From a virus, in IMG/VR virus record IMGVR_UViG_3300031952_000001, positions 1 through 64,000 of that record: 64,000 nt of DNA, one strand, 5' to 3'. A program made the translations under genes and the position numbers. A model generated the notes under the pieces. It saw only the letters and a list, made by a program, of their open reading frames with translations. It was not told the DNA's origin and made no database searches. Shown piece by piece: positions 42,143-49,259 of the stretch; position 1 is the first letter of the stretch; each line of letters begins with the position of its first letter.

Positions 42143-42163
42143 GTGGGCTTTTTTCCGGTTGAC
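42138..42163. repeat. Imperfect palindrome at the upstream end of the TnpB element
   Basis: GTCAA (42138-42142) pairs with TTGAC (42159-42163); a further GTGG/CCGG part extends the stem with one mismatch and one G-T pair around an eight-base loop GCTTTTTT. It overlaps the -35 box of tnpB and ends eleven bases before the exonuclease ATG. It may be the left-end hairpin of the element; the T-run could also help terminate + strand transcripts. Confidence 0.4.
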
Positions 42164-42173
42164 AGGATTCAGC

Positions 42174-43721
42174 ATGCCTAGAGTTTTACTTATAGATGGA
42201 AATCCTTTCCTCTGGCGTGCTGCGCACTCCAGTCCGATGGAGATGGTCGCGAACAAGATCCTGACCTACATCTTCGAGGTCTTGGGCCAGTTCACCCCCG
42301 ACGATATGATCATCTGCTGGGACCGCGGAAAGTCGCGGTGGCGCAGCGAGCTGTACGAGGACTACAAGGCCCACCGCCTCCAGCAGAAGAGGGACAGCGA
42401 CCTGGACCTCGAAGCTCTCAACGAGCAGGGGATCCTCGTACAGCGCTACTTGACCTCGGTCGGGGTTCGCCAGGTGTTGGTCTCCGGCGTCGAGGCGGAC
42501 GACACCCTCGCCTGGCTGTCGGACCACTTCAAGAGCCTCCCCGGGGACTGGCACATCGTGCTCGTGACCGGGGACCGGGACTTGTGGCAGCTCGTCGACT
42601 TCAAGCTCAACGTCTGGGACCACCAGCGCCAGCTCCTCGTCACCCCGGGGGTCGTCGAGGAGGACCTCGGGGTGCCTCCGGACAGGATCGCCGACTTCAA
42701 GGCTCTCGTCGGGGACCCCTCCGACAACCTTCCCGGGGTGAAGCAGGTCGGAGAGAAGACCGCGGCCAAGCTGCTGAAGAAGTTCGGCAGTCTCGGGGAG
42801 ATCCTGAGTCTTGAGAACGTGGAGTTCTTGGAGAAGCGGAAGACGACCGCCCGGGTCCTCCCTGAGGGTGAATTCGTCGCGGAAATGTACCGCCTCGTGA
42901 AGCTGCCGACCTTGCGGGAGGCCGCCGAGTGCCTTTCGAAGGAGGAGCATGATCTTCTCGTCGAAAACCTCACGGTTCCGCTGTCGAGGGACGCCTTCCG
43001 GTCGCAGGTGTTGTCGGAGCGGATCGGCCCTACGTTCCTCACGAGCGTAGGGCGGCTCCCAGCCTACTCTTCGGACCTGACGGGCATGGTGGCGTGCATG
43101 GATCAGAACAGCGGTCAGAATCGGTCCTGGGCCTCCCTGGGGGAGGTCGACTTGGCGATCTCGCAGTGCAACCGGTGCGCCTTGCGGAAGGACTGCGATC
43201 CGGAGGGCCCAACCTACCCCGAGGGCTCGTCCGACCGGCAGATCATGATCCTCGGGAGGAACCCCGGGCTCCAGGAGCGGCGATACGGTCAGCCGTTCTT
43301 CCCTGAGGCTCCTGCCGGCGGTCGGCTGGATCGGTTCTTGGAGGAGGCCGGCATCGACCGGCGGGAGTGCTGGATCACGAACACCTGCAAGTGCTACTCC
43401 CAGGACGACCGCCCGCCGACCTACCCCGAGATCCTGCTCTGCCTGCCGTACCTGAGGGCCGAAATCGACCTCTTGAAGCCCAAGCTGATCATCGCTTTCG
43501 GAAACGAGGCGATGATGGCTGTAACTCCGTACAGGAGCAGGGTCACGAAGCACTGCGGGGAGATCCTGGAAAACCCTGAGGGCCTCATAGGGCCCATCGA
43601 GGCCTACGTCGCCATCAGCCTGCACCCGTCAGCCGCGTGTCGGTCGCCGCAGAACGACAGAGACGTGGAGTACGCTGCCACGGTGGTCCATGACTTTTTA
43701 GCGAAAAGGACGACAAAGTGA
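42174..43721 (+). CDS. 5'-3' exonuclease fused to family-4 uracil-DNA glycosylase
   Basis: The product is 515 residues. ATG 42174 gives the PIN/FEN start MPRVLLIDGNPFLW; AGGA at 42164-42167 is the binding site. Residues 1-290 are a flap exonuclease: VEADDTLAWL (106-115), VTGDRDLWQL (131-140) and the helix-hairpin-helix part GDPSDNLPGVKQVGEKTAAK (180-199). Residues about 325-510 are a family-4 uracil-DNA glycosylase: iron-sulphur cysteines Cys332, Cys335, Cys407 and Cys423, GRNPGLQERRYGQPFF (361-376) as uracil-pocket loop, and SLHPSA (482-487). The fusion would couple primer or flap removal with uracil excision. It opens the replication block. Both domains look complete, although the first pocket motif is GRNPG rather than GEAPG. 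Confidence 0.85.
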   Translation: MPRVLLIDGNPFLWRAAHSSPMEMVANKILTYIFEVLGQFTPDDMIICWDRGKSRWRSELYEDYKAHRLQQKRDSDLDLEALNEQGILVQRYLTSVGVRQVLVSGVEADDTLAWLSDHFKSLPGDWHIVLVTGDRDLWQLVDFKLNVWDHQRQLLVTPGVVEEDLGVPPDRIADFKALVGDPSDNLPGVKQVGEKTAAKLLKKFGSLGEILSLENVEFLEKRKTTARVLPEGEFVAEMYRLVKLPTLREAAECLSKEEHDLLVENLTVPLSRDAFRSQVLSERIGPTFLTSVGRLPAYSSDLTGMVACMDQNSGQNRSWASLGEVDLAISQCNRCALRKDCDPEGPTYPEGSSDRQIMILGRNPGLQERRYGQPFFPEAPAGGRLDRFLEEAGIDRRECWITNTCKCYSQDDRPPTYPEILLCLPYLRAEIDLLKPKLIIAFGNEAMMAVTPYRSRVTKHCGEILENPEGLIGPIEAYVAISLHPSAACRSPQNDRDVEYAATVVHDFLAKRTTK

Positions 43722-44428
43722 CAGAACATTCAGAATCTCCCAAAGGTACCAACATCTGGAATAACGGTTCCATGATGCTCAAAGAGGAACCTGCCAACCG
43801 TGACGATGTCGTACTTTGGCCCCCTCCAGAGAAGAAGGAGGGGGTGGAGCCCGCCGCGGAGCTTGCTATCGCGGTGGTGGTAGATTCTGCCATGAAAGTG
43901 GAAGAGCCTCTACCTGAGGCGGTTCCTGTAGACTCCAGCCCGCCTCCCTACGGAATGTCCCCCCGGGGGAAACCTGATCCTGTGCGCTACCACCTGGCGG
44001 ACGAGCGCAAGAGTCGTACCTGCAAGTTCCGCTTGGCGAGCCAGTCTGATGAAGGAGATCTCATCACGGTGGAGGGCTACTTCACCGTGAGTGTGTACGA
44101 TGACGGCACCCCCGGCGAGGTGTTCATCGAGATGGGCAAGTCCGGTCACGAGATGAACGGCTTTGCGAACTGCTGGGCCATCGCGATCTCGATGTTGCTT
44201 CAGTACGGGGTACATCCGAAGAAGCTCTACGACAAGTTCAAGCTCCGGGAGTTCTCCCCCAAAGGGATAACCACCCTCACAGGGGTGCCCATCGCCAAGT
44301 CGGTTCCGGACCTCGTGATGCGGTGGATGGAGTACAACCTGCCGCCAACCAAGCAGGAGAAGCTCTCGGAGCACGCCGAGGACACGGACTGGATGAAGCT
44401 CGTGCAAGAGGTAGATGCGAAACGATGA
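43718..44428 (+). CDS. Stand-alone TSCPD / NrdJ-type C-terminal domain protein
   Basis: The product is 236 residues. The first 90 are a low-complexity Pro/Glu linker. Residues about 95-210 match the C-terminal domain of B12-dependent ribonucleotide reductases: EGYFTVSVYDDGTPGEVFIE, GKSGHEMNGF, AISMLLQYGVHPKKLYDKF and a closing KSVPDLVMRWM. No catalytic RNR core is nearby, so the domain acts alone or partners a separately encoded or host enzyme. It overlaps the exonuclease-UDG stop and the next start (ATGA), so it is coupled to DNA metabolism genes. Possible roles: regulatory subunit of RNR or a nucleotide-binding adaptor. Confidence 0.7.
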   Translation: MTEHSESPKGTNIWNNGSMMLKEEPANRDDVVLWPPPEKKEGVEPAAELAIAVVVDSAMKVEEPLPEAVPVDSSPPPYGMSPRGKPDPVRYHLADERKSRTCKFRLASQSDEGDLITVEGYFTVSVYDDGTPGEVFIEMGKSGHEMNGFANCWAIAISMLLQYGVHPKKLYDKFKLREFSPKGITTLTGVPIAKSVPDLVMRWMEYNLPPTKQEKLSEHAEDTDWMKLVQEVDAKR

Positions 44429-44859
44429 AAATCATCGCCCAGATAGGCTACCGCAAGATCTCGAACCGCAGCCGGGACGGACAGCTCGTCCAGGTGTGGG
44501 TGAACGACATCGAGTGCTCTTGGGCGACCCTCAAGGAGGGCGGCAGATACATCACCCCTAAAACGGAGTCTGCGAAGGGCGTGTTGTGGTACCTCTGGCA
44601 GGGTCAAGTCGGAAATGAGGATACCATCCGACTTTCCGTCAAGACCTCCATCGCGAAGGTCGGTACTGACGAGAAGCGCACCTTCGACGTTCTGTACGCG
44701 GTGCGGGAGAACGTTGCTGTTCGGGAGATCGTAGTGCCTGGTGTCGGGCACCGCGGGTACCCGTTGCTGAAGGGCCGGCTGGTGGAGATCGCGTCCGTAT
44801 CGGAGCAGGACAAGCGGGCCGCGGATCTCGAAGAGTTTATGGAGCAGGAGGACTTTTGA
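44425..44859 (+). CDS. Hypothetical protein upstream of the SNF2 helicase
   Basis: The product is 144 residues. ATG 44425 overlaps the previous stop. The sequence is basic to neutral with alternating strands (VWVNDIECSWATLKEGGRYI, FDVLYAVRENVAVREIVVPG), no cysteine cluster and an acidic C-terminal tail. It may be a small nucleic-acid or partner-binding protein for the helicase that follows, with which it is translationally coupled. Family not recognised. Confidence 0.5.
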   Translation: MKIIAQIGYRKISNRSRDGQLVQVWVNDIECSWATLKEGGRYITPKTESAKGVLWYLWQGQVGNEDTIRLSVKTSIAKVGTDEKRTFDVLYAVRENVAVREIVVPGVGHRGYPLLKGRLVEIASVSEQDKRAADLEEFMEQEDF

Positions 44860-46667
44860 TTACGATCCTTCTCAAGGACCGTAAGATCTGCGCGCAGCTC
44901 GACATGCGCCATCCGGCGTACACGAACCTGTGTCTGATCATCCAGTCCCTGCTGTCCGCCAGGGCCATCGACGACTGCACCTGGTCGATCTCCTACAACG
45001 ACCTCCAGAGGCTCCGACGCGCTCTGGACTACAGCGGGCTGGTCGAGGGCAGGAACGTCACCGAGGATGCCTTCCAGTTCGTCTCGTGGATTCACTCTCA
45101 GAGGGAGAGGAACGACCAGATCAAGAAGGGGGTCAACAACGAGCACATTCGGGCGATTCTCAACCCGCGCTTGAAGGTCACCCCTTACGAAGACCAGTAC
45201 ACCGGGGTGGCATACGCGGTGAACAACCGCAGGGTGGGCATTTTCGACGACATGGGCTGCGGCAAGAGCTTAGAAGCATTGTCGTCTGTTGTATTTCTGG
45301 GTTCTGCGATTCGTAAGACGCTTCTCGTCAGCCCTTACACTGTTCAGATCGGCTTCGCCCGGGAGATCGCGGAACATACGAACCTGAAAGGGCTCCCGGT
45401 ACCAAGCGGCCGGCAGCAGGCGCTGGAGTTCATCAAGTCGAACATGCACACGTCCTGGGACATCATGATGACCCACCCTGAGAACATCATCGGGACGAAG
45501 AATTCTAGCGTCGGTGGTGAGATCCTGAACCTCATCATGAGCATGACGTGGGACATGATCATCATCGATGAGTTCCACATGTACAAGAACCTGGACGCCA
45601 AGCGGACCCAGTGCATCTTGTCCCTGTTGAACGACACCCGGGACCGTGCGGGAAAGCGGCCCCGGGCCATCGTCATGACTGGAACTCCGATCAGTGAGAG
45701 CCCGATGAATGCCTACGTGGTGCTGAAGGTGCTCTCGTACGACTACATTCCGCACATCACACGCTTCGAGGACCACTTCGTCGTGAAGCAGGAGGTCTCG
45801 TACGGCGAGAAGGGTAAGCACCTCAAGGTCACCGGCTACAAGAATCTCGACGAGCTGAAGGAGCTTCTGGAGGCGGTCTCCATCAGGCGCTCCAAGGAGG
45901 ACATGGTCGGCTTCCCGGATCGGGTTTTCATGATTCGCGACGTCGTGCTTGAAGGCCGGCAGCTCAAGCTCTACCAGGCGCTCTGTGGAGAGGTCATTCG
46001 GGATCTCCCCCAGGACAGCCAGATCAACATGGAACAGCTGTTCAGCTCCAACCGGATGCTCCGTCTCCGTCAGCTCATGAACCATCCTTCGATTCTGGAC
46101 GAGAAGGGGGACTCGGCGAAGTACCAGGGCTGTGATGCCCTCTTGGAGGAGATCTTGGCCGACCCCGAGGCCAAGGTCGTGCTCTGGACGGAGTTCCGTC
46201 CCGCGGTCGACCTGCTGTACGAACGCTACAATGACCTCTATGGGGCTGTGAAAATATACGGAGGTGTGGATAATGTTGCGCTTTTGCGCATCAAGCAGGA
46301 GTTCGAGGAGTCTGAGCGCCCACGGGTAGCCGTCTGCATTCCGGCGAAGGCAGGCACCGGGGTCGACTTCCTGGCGAGGGCCCGTACCGCCATTTATTTG
46401 GACAGACCTCACTCTTTCACGCACTTGAAGCAGTCGTTGGACCGGATTCATCGTCGAGTTGCCGCTGAAAAGAAGACTCGGCTGGATTTTATTCGTTCTA
46501 AGCCTGCTACGGTCATTTTCTTGGATGTGGTCAACTCGATAGACGTGCTGATCCGAGAGAATTCCATTAGAAAACAGAACCTTGTCGATGCCGTGACCGT
46601 GTCAGACGAAAAGTTGATCCGGCTCGGCAGATCGGATATATTGCGGTACCTCGGAAAGGCGGCCTGA
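44856..46667 (+). CDS. SNF2-family (superfamily 2) helicase/translocase
   Basis: The product is 603 residues, starting with TTG at 44856 behind GGAGCAGGAG. Walker A is FDDMGCGKS (130-138), motif II is DEFH (238-241), motif III is VMTGTPISE, and the C-terminal motifs include KAGTGVDFLARA and QSLDRIHR (motif VI). These are SNF2/SWI2 features. Such enzymes translocate on duplex DNA and remodel protein-DNA complexes; phage versions take part in replication-fork handling or recombination. The N-terminal 110 residues are unlike the core and may bind DNA. It lies in a coupled chain with the TSCPD gene before and an unknown gene after. Confidence 0.85.
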   Translation: MITILLKDRKICAQLDMRHPAYTNLCLIIQSLLSARAIDDCTWSISYNDLQRLRRALDYSGLVEGRNVTEDAFQFVSWIHSQRERNDQIKKGVNNEHIRAILNPRLKVTPYEDQYTGVAYAVNNRRVGIFDDMGCGKSLEALSSVVFLGSAIRKTLLVSPYTVQIGFAREIAEHTNLKGLPVPSGRQQALEFIKSNMHTSWDIMMTHPENIIGTKNSSVGGEILNLIMSMTWDMIIIDEFHMYKNLDAKRTQCILSLLNDTRDRAGKRPRAIVMTGTPISESPMNAYVVLKVLSYDYIPHITRFEDHFVVKQEVSYGEKGKHLKVTGYKNLDELKELLEAVSIRRSKEDMVGFPDRVFMIRDVVLEGRQLKLYQALCGEVIRDLPQDSQINMEQLFSSNRMLRLRQLMNHPSILDEKGDSAKYQGCDALLEEILADPEAKVVLWTEFRPAVDLLYERYNDLYGAVKIYGGVDNVALLRIKQEFEESERPRVAVCIPAKAGTGVDFLARARTAIYLDRPHSFTHLKQSLDRIHRRVAAEKKTRLDFIRSKPATVIFLDVVNSIDVLIRENSIRKQNLVDAVTVSDEKLIRLGRSDILRYLGKAA

Positions 46668-47824
46668 TGGACTTTCTGGAGCAGATGGTCAAGGCGGAGC
46701 TGACGGGAGGATCCGTACCCCCGCCGGAAGACCAACACCTAAAGCCGATTTATTTCAATAGTGAAAACCAGCTGAATCCGGAGCCGTTCTACGGTGAGAT
46801 CATCGACCTCTCTCGGCAGATCTGGACGTACCGCGGGTACACGGGTTTTGCGAAGCCTTGGCATGACCAGGACCCTTACAAGTTTTTGAGGATCCGCAAG
46901 GAGGGCTTTCGGGGCTTCTTCCGCTCGATGGAAGAGGAGGACATCAACTGGAAGAGCTACCTCTTTCTGTTGTTCTTGATGACACCTTACGAGATGTGGG
47001 AGCGTCCAACTCTCCTGGTCTTGCAGAACAGTCGATTGAGCTGGTTTCGGAAGCTCCGGGCTGCTGCCGGCTCCAAGGAGGCTTTCGACAAGGTCGCCTC
47101 CTTCATGACGGAGTTCGTCAGCCTCCAGGTCCAGAGGGGCAAGGACCTTGGGATGCCTTTGGGCATTTTCGTAGCGCCTGATCTGACTTTTAAAGGACCC
47201 AAGAGCAGGAAGGGCGCTCCTCCAAAACACCTCGTGCTCTACCATCATGTACTGGACAGAATTTCAGTCCTGACGAACCTCGGCGTAGATCCCCTAGAGT
47301 GGCTCCAGGTGAAGTACGCGCGCTGCGTGGAATTCAAAAAGGACCAGGGCTCCATTGTTCCGATTGCCATGATCTTGAACATCAACTCCCTGGATCCGGA
47401 CCCGGAGGACATCAAGACCATGCAGCGGGACCCTTGGAGGGGGGTTCGCAAGTTCCTGGGTCTCTCTGCACAGTGCCAGCTCAAGGACAACTGCCTCCCG
47501 AAGGGCTGGAGACCTTCCTCGGAGGATGCTGACGACGCTTCCAGGATTTACTGCATCACCGCGGACGGGTACTACTACCGCGAAGATGGCACCCAGCGCC
47601 GGGGACGCCGGCACTACGCCCAGAACAAGTACCTGAACATCTGCTGCGTCCCCTCGAACTTCCAGCTCTTCCAGAAGCAGTGGGACGATCCCCGGCTGCT
47701 GTCCGCGGAGCCCACCTGGGAGGAGTATTCGAAGTGGGGTCTCTACTTGGGACTCTGGAACGAGAGTGGGACCAACATCTCGAAGTACACCGGTCTGAAA
47801 GACGTGAAGTGGAGGAAGCCATGA
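46667..47824 (+). CDS. Hypothetical protein between SNF2 helicase and Nudix gene
   Basis: The product is 385 residues, start and stop both overlapping the neighbours. Aromatic and charged residues dominate, with a helical middle part (KEAFDKVASFMTEFVSLQV) and a Tyr/Cys-rich end (IYCITADGYYYREDG, NKYLNICC). No nuclease, polymerase or zinc motif with standard spacing is visible. Strong coupling to the helicase suggests a shared pathway. Function unknown. Confidence 0.55.
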   Translation: MDFLEQMVKAELTGGSVPPPEDQHLKPIYFNSENQLNPEPFYGEIIDLSRQIWTYRGYTGFAKPWHDQDPYKFLRIRKEGFRGFFRSMEEEDINWKSYLFLLFLMTPYEMWERPTLLVLQNSRLSWFRKLRAAAGSKEAFDKVASFMTEFVSLQVQRGKDLGMPLGIFVAPDLTFKGPKSRKGAPPKHLVLYHHVLDRISVLTNLGVDPLEWLQVKYARCVEFKKDQGSIVPIAMILNINSLDPDPEDIKTMQRDPWRGVRKFLGLSAQCQLKDNCLPKGWRPSSEDADDASRIYCITADGYYYREDGTQRRGRRHYAQNKYLNICCVPSNFQLFQKQWDDPRLLSAEPTWEEYSKWGLYLGLWNESGTNISKYTGLKDVKWRKP

Positions 47825-48516
47825 GCGAAGAGGTCTGGGTCGTTCCCGAAGTGGCTTTGGCCTTTGTTCAAGGGTTGCAGTTCCCCCCGAAGCCCGAGTT
47901 CGCAGGGTTCGCGCAGTGCGATAACAGCATCCGCTGCTTCTGGACCACTCTGAAGAAGGCCTGCTTCACACCGCGCTCCTTGGCGGAGACTGACACGACG
48001 CACAAGCAGGTCATCCCCTATACGGTGGTCACCTCTGAAGGGCGCTATCTGTCCTACGAGCGGTCCGGTGGGAACGAGGCGCGGCTGGACAAGAAGTTTT
48101 CGATAGGCGTCGGTGGGCACATCAACCCAGAGGATGAGCTGACCAATTGGAAGAGGGTCGTGTTCTTCTCGGCTATGCGGGAGATCGATGAGGAGCTGTG
48201 CACTCTGGAGAACAACCGACGCTTTCCGGCCAGCTGGGCTGTGTACGACCAGCTGATGATCAAGGGGATCCTCTACGACGACTCTGACGAGGTCGGGCGC
48301 GTGCACGTCGGGGTGGTCCTACATGCTGACGTCAAGCCGGAGGTGGCGAAGCTCTTTCAGATGATCTCCGAGGGCAAGAACCTGACGTGGATGACGCCCG
48401 AGGAACTGCGGGCCTTGGGGGAGCGCCTGGAGGGGTGGTCGAGGAAATCGTTGAGGGCGCTCGAAGCCGGCGCGGTGGGGTGCTCGACCTCGCTGAGAGA
48501 TCTTTCTGAAGGATGA
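47821..48516 (+). CDS. Nudix hydrolase-like protein
   Basis: The product is 231 residues. ATG 47821 overlaps the previous stop. The Nudix box is seen at about residues 100-128: GVGGHINPEDEL, then SAMREIDEEL, which matches G-x5-E-x7-REUxEE with a longer gap. Nudix enzymes hydrolyse nucleoside diphosphate derivatives; roles in phages include dNTP pool cleaning and ADP-ribose or RNA cap turnover. The N-terminal region with two cysteines is unusual. It overlaps the loader gene that follows. Confidence 0.7.
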   Translation: MSEEVWVVPEVALAFVQGLQFPPKPEFAGFAQCDNSIRCFWTTLKKACFTPRSLAETDTTHKQVIPYTVVTSEGRYLSYERSGGNEARLDKKFSIGVGGHINPEDELTNWKRVVFFSAMREIDEELCTLENNRRFPASWAVYDQLMIKGILYDDSDEVGRVHVGVVLHADVKPEVAKLFQMISEGKNLTWMTPEELRALGERLEGWSRKSLRALEAGAVGCSTSLRDLSEG

Positions 48517-49259
48517 GTGACTGGTCTCCATTGAAGGCGCGGATCCAGGGCAGCTGTCCTGTGTGCTCCGGTACGGGTTTCGTCGGTGACGAGCTGTGCA
48601 CCTGCGCCATTAAGTTCCGAGTGTATAACCGGATGACGAAGGGGGGCTTCCACGAGGCGACTCTGGACCTTGTGAGTTCTCCGGAGTATCGGTGGCCTCT
48701 CATCGAGCAGGGTGCTGCTGAGCTGACCTACTTCGTGGGCAACCCCTTCGAGGTCCTGTCTCACGGTCTGGGTCTGTACCTGTTCTCGAAGGAGAACGGC
48801 CGCGGGAAGACGACGTTGGCGCACTACCTCGTGTACATGCTCTTGTGGGAGTTGTCGAAGACCGAGAACTATAGCCCGGATCGGACCTACTCTTTCGAGA
48901 ACATGCACGAGATGTGTGAGAAGGAGCGCCGGGGCTGGGATGACGAGACCTGGAAGTCGACGATCTTGGTGATCGACGACATCGGGACCGAGTCGCGGAG
49001 TGTGCAGTGGAAGAAGGACATCGCGCTCACGATGATGCACCGGATACTGCACTTCCGGCAGGACTACAGGCTCCCAACGATCTTCACCTCGAACTACGCG
49101 CCGAGCAGCGTCTCATCCTTCTACGAGGGGGTGCTTGATTCCGTGCTGGAGATCCGACCTGACGGCGTGATCGGGGGTCGCTCCCTGCGCCAGGTCGAGG
49201 TCGGCGGTGGTGAAGACTATCGGTTACAGCAAGGCGATCAAGGCGGGTGGCCGGTTTGA
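48513..49259 (+). CDS. DnaC/IstB-like helicase loader ATPase
   Basis: The product is 248 residues. The N-terminus has a CPVCSGTGF...CTC zinc-like site (15-32). Walker A is ENGRGKTT (94-101), and Walker B is ILVIDDIG (about 151-158), followed by sensor-type phrases LPTIFTSNYAP and a trailing GGRSLRQVEV. This is the AAA+ core of DnaC/DnaI-type loaders that place the replicative helicase on DNA. The next gene encodes a DnaB-like helicase, which fits exactly. Overlaps both neighbours. Confidence 0.85.
   Translation: MSDWSPLKARIQGSCPVCSGTGFVGDELCTCAIKFRVYNRMTKGGFHEATLDLVSSPEYRWPLIEQGAAELTYFVGNPFEVLSHGLGLYLFSKENGRGKTTLAHYLVYMLLWELSKTENYSPDRTYSFENMHEMCEKERRGWDDETWKSTILVIDDIGTESRSVQWKKDIALTMMHRILHFRQDYRLPTIFTSNYAPSSVSSFYEGVLDSVLEIRPDGVIGGRSLRQVEVGGGEDYRLQQGDQGGWPV

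Larger units (their letters stand above)
40866..42163 (-). mobile_element. IS200/IS605-type insertion carrying only tnpB (approximate ends)
   Basis: A TnpB gene runs against every other gene in the window and fills the space between a zinc-finger gene and the exonuclease gene. Palindromes lie near both ends (40909-40923 and 42138-42163), as in IS200/IS605 ends. No Y1 or serine transposase gene is present, so the element is non-autonomous or immobilised. Exact ends cannot be set by eye. Confidence 0.55.

Noticed and set aside
42158-42173. TTGACA before the exonuclease-UDG gene as a + strand promoter
   Set aside because: The matching -10 position would fall inside the coding sequence after ATG 42174 and no acceptable hexamer is there.
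40889-42181. 430-codon + strand frame opposite tnpB
   Set aside because: The minus strand carries a complete TnpB with catalytic and zinc motifs, so the + strand frame is a shadow.
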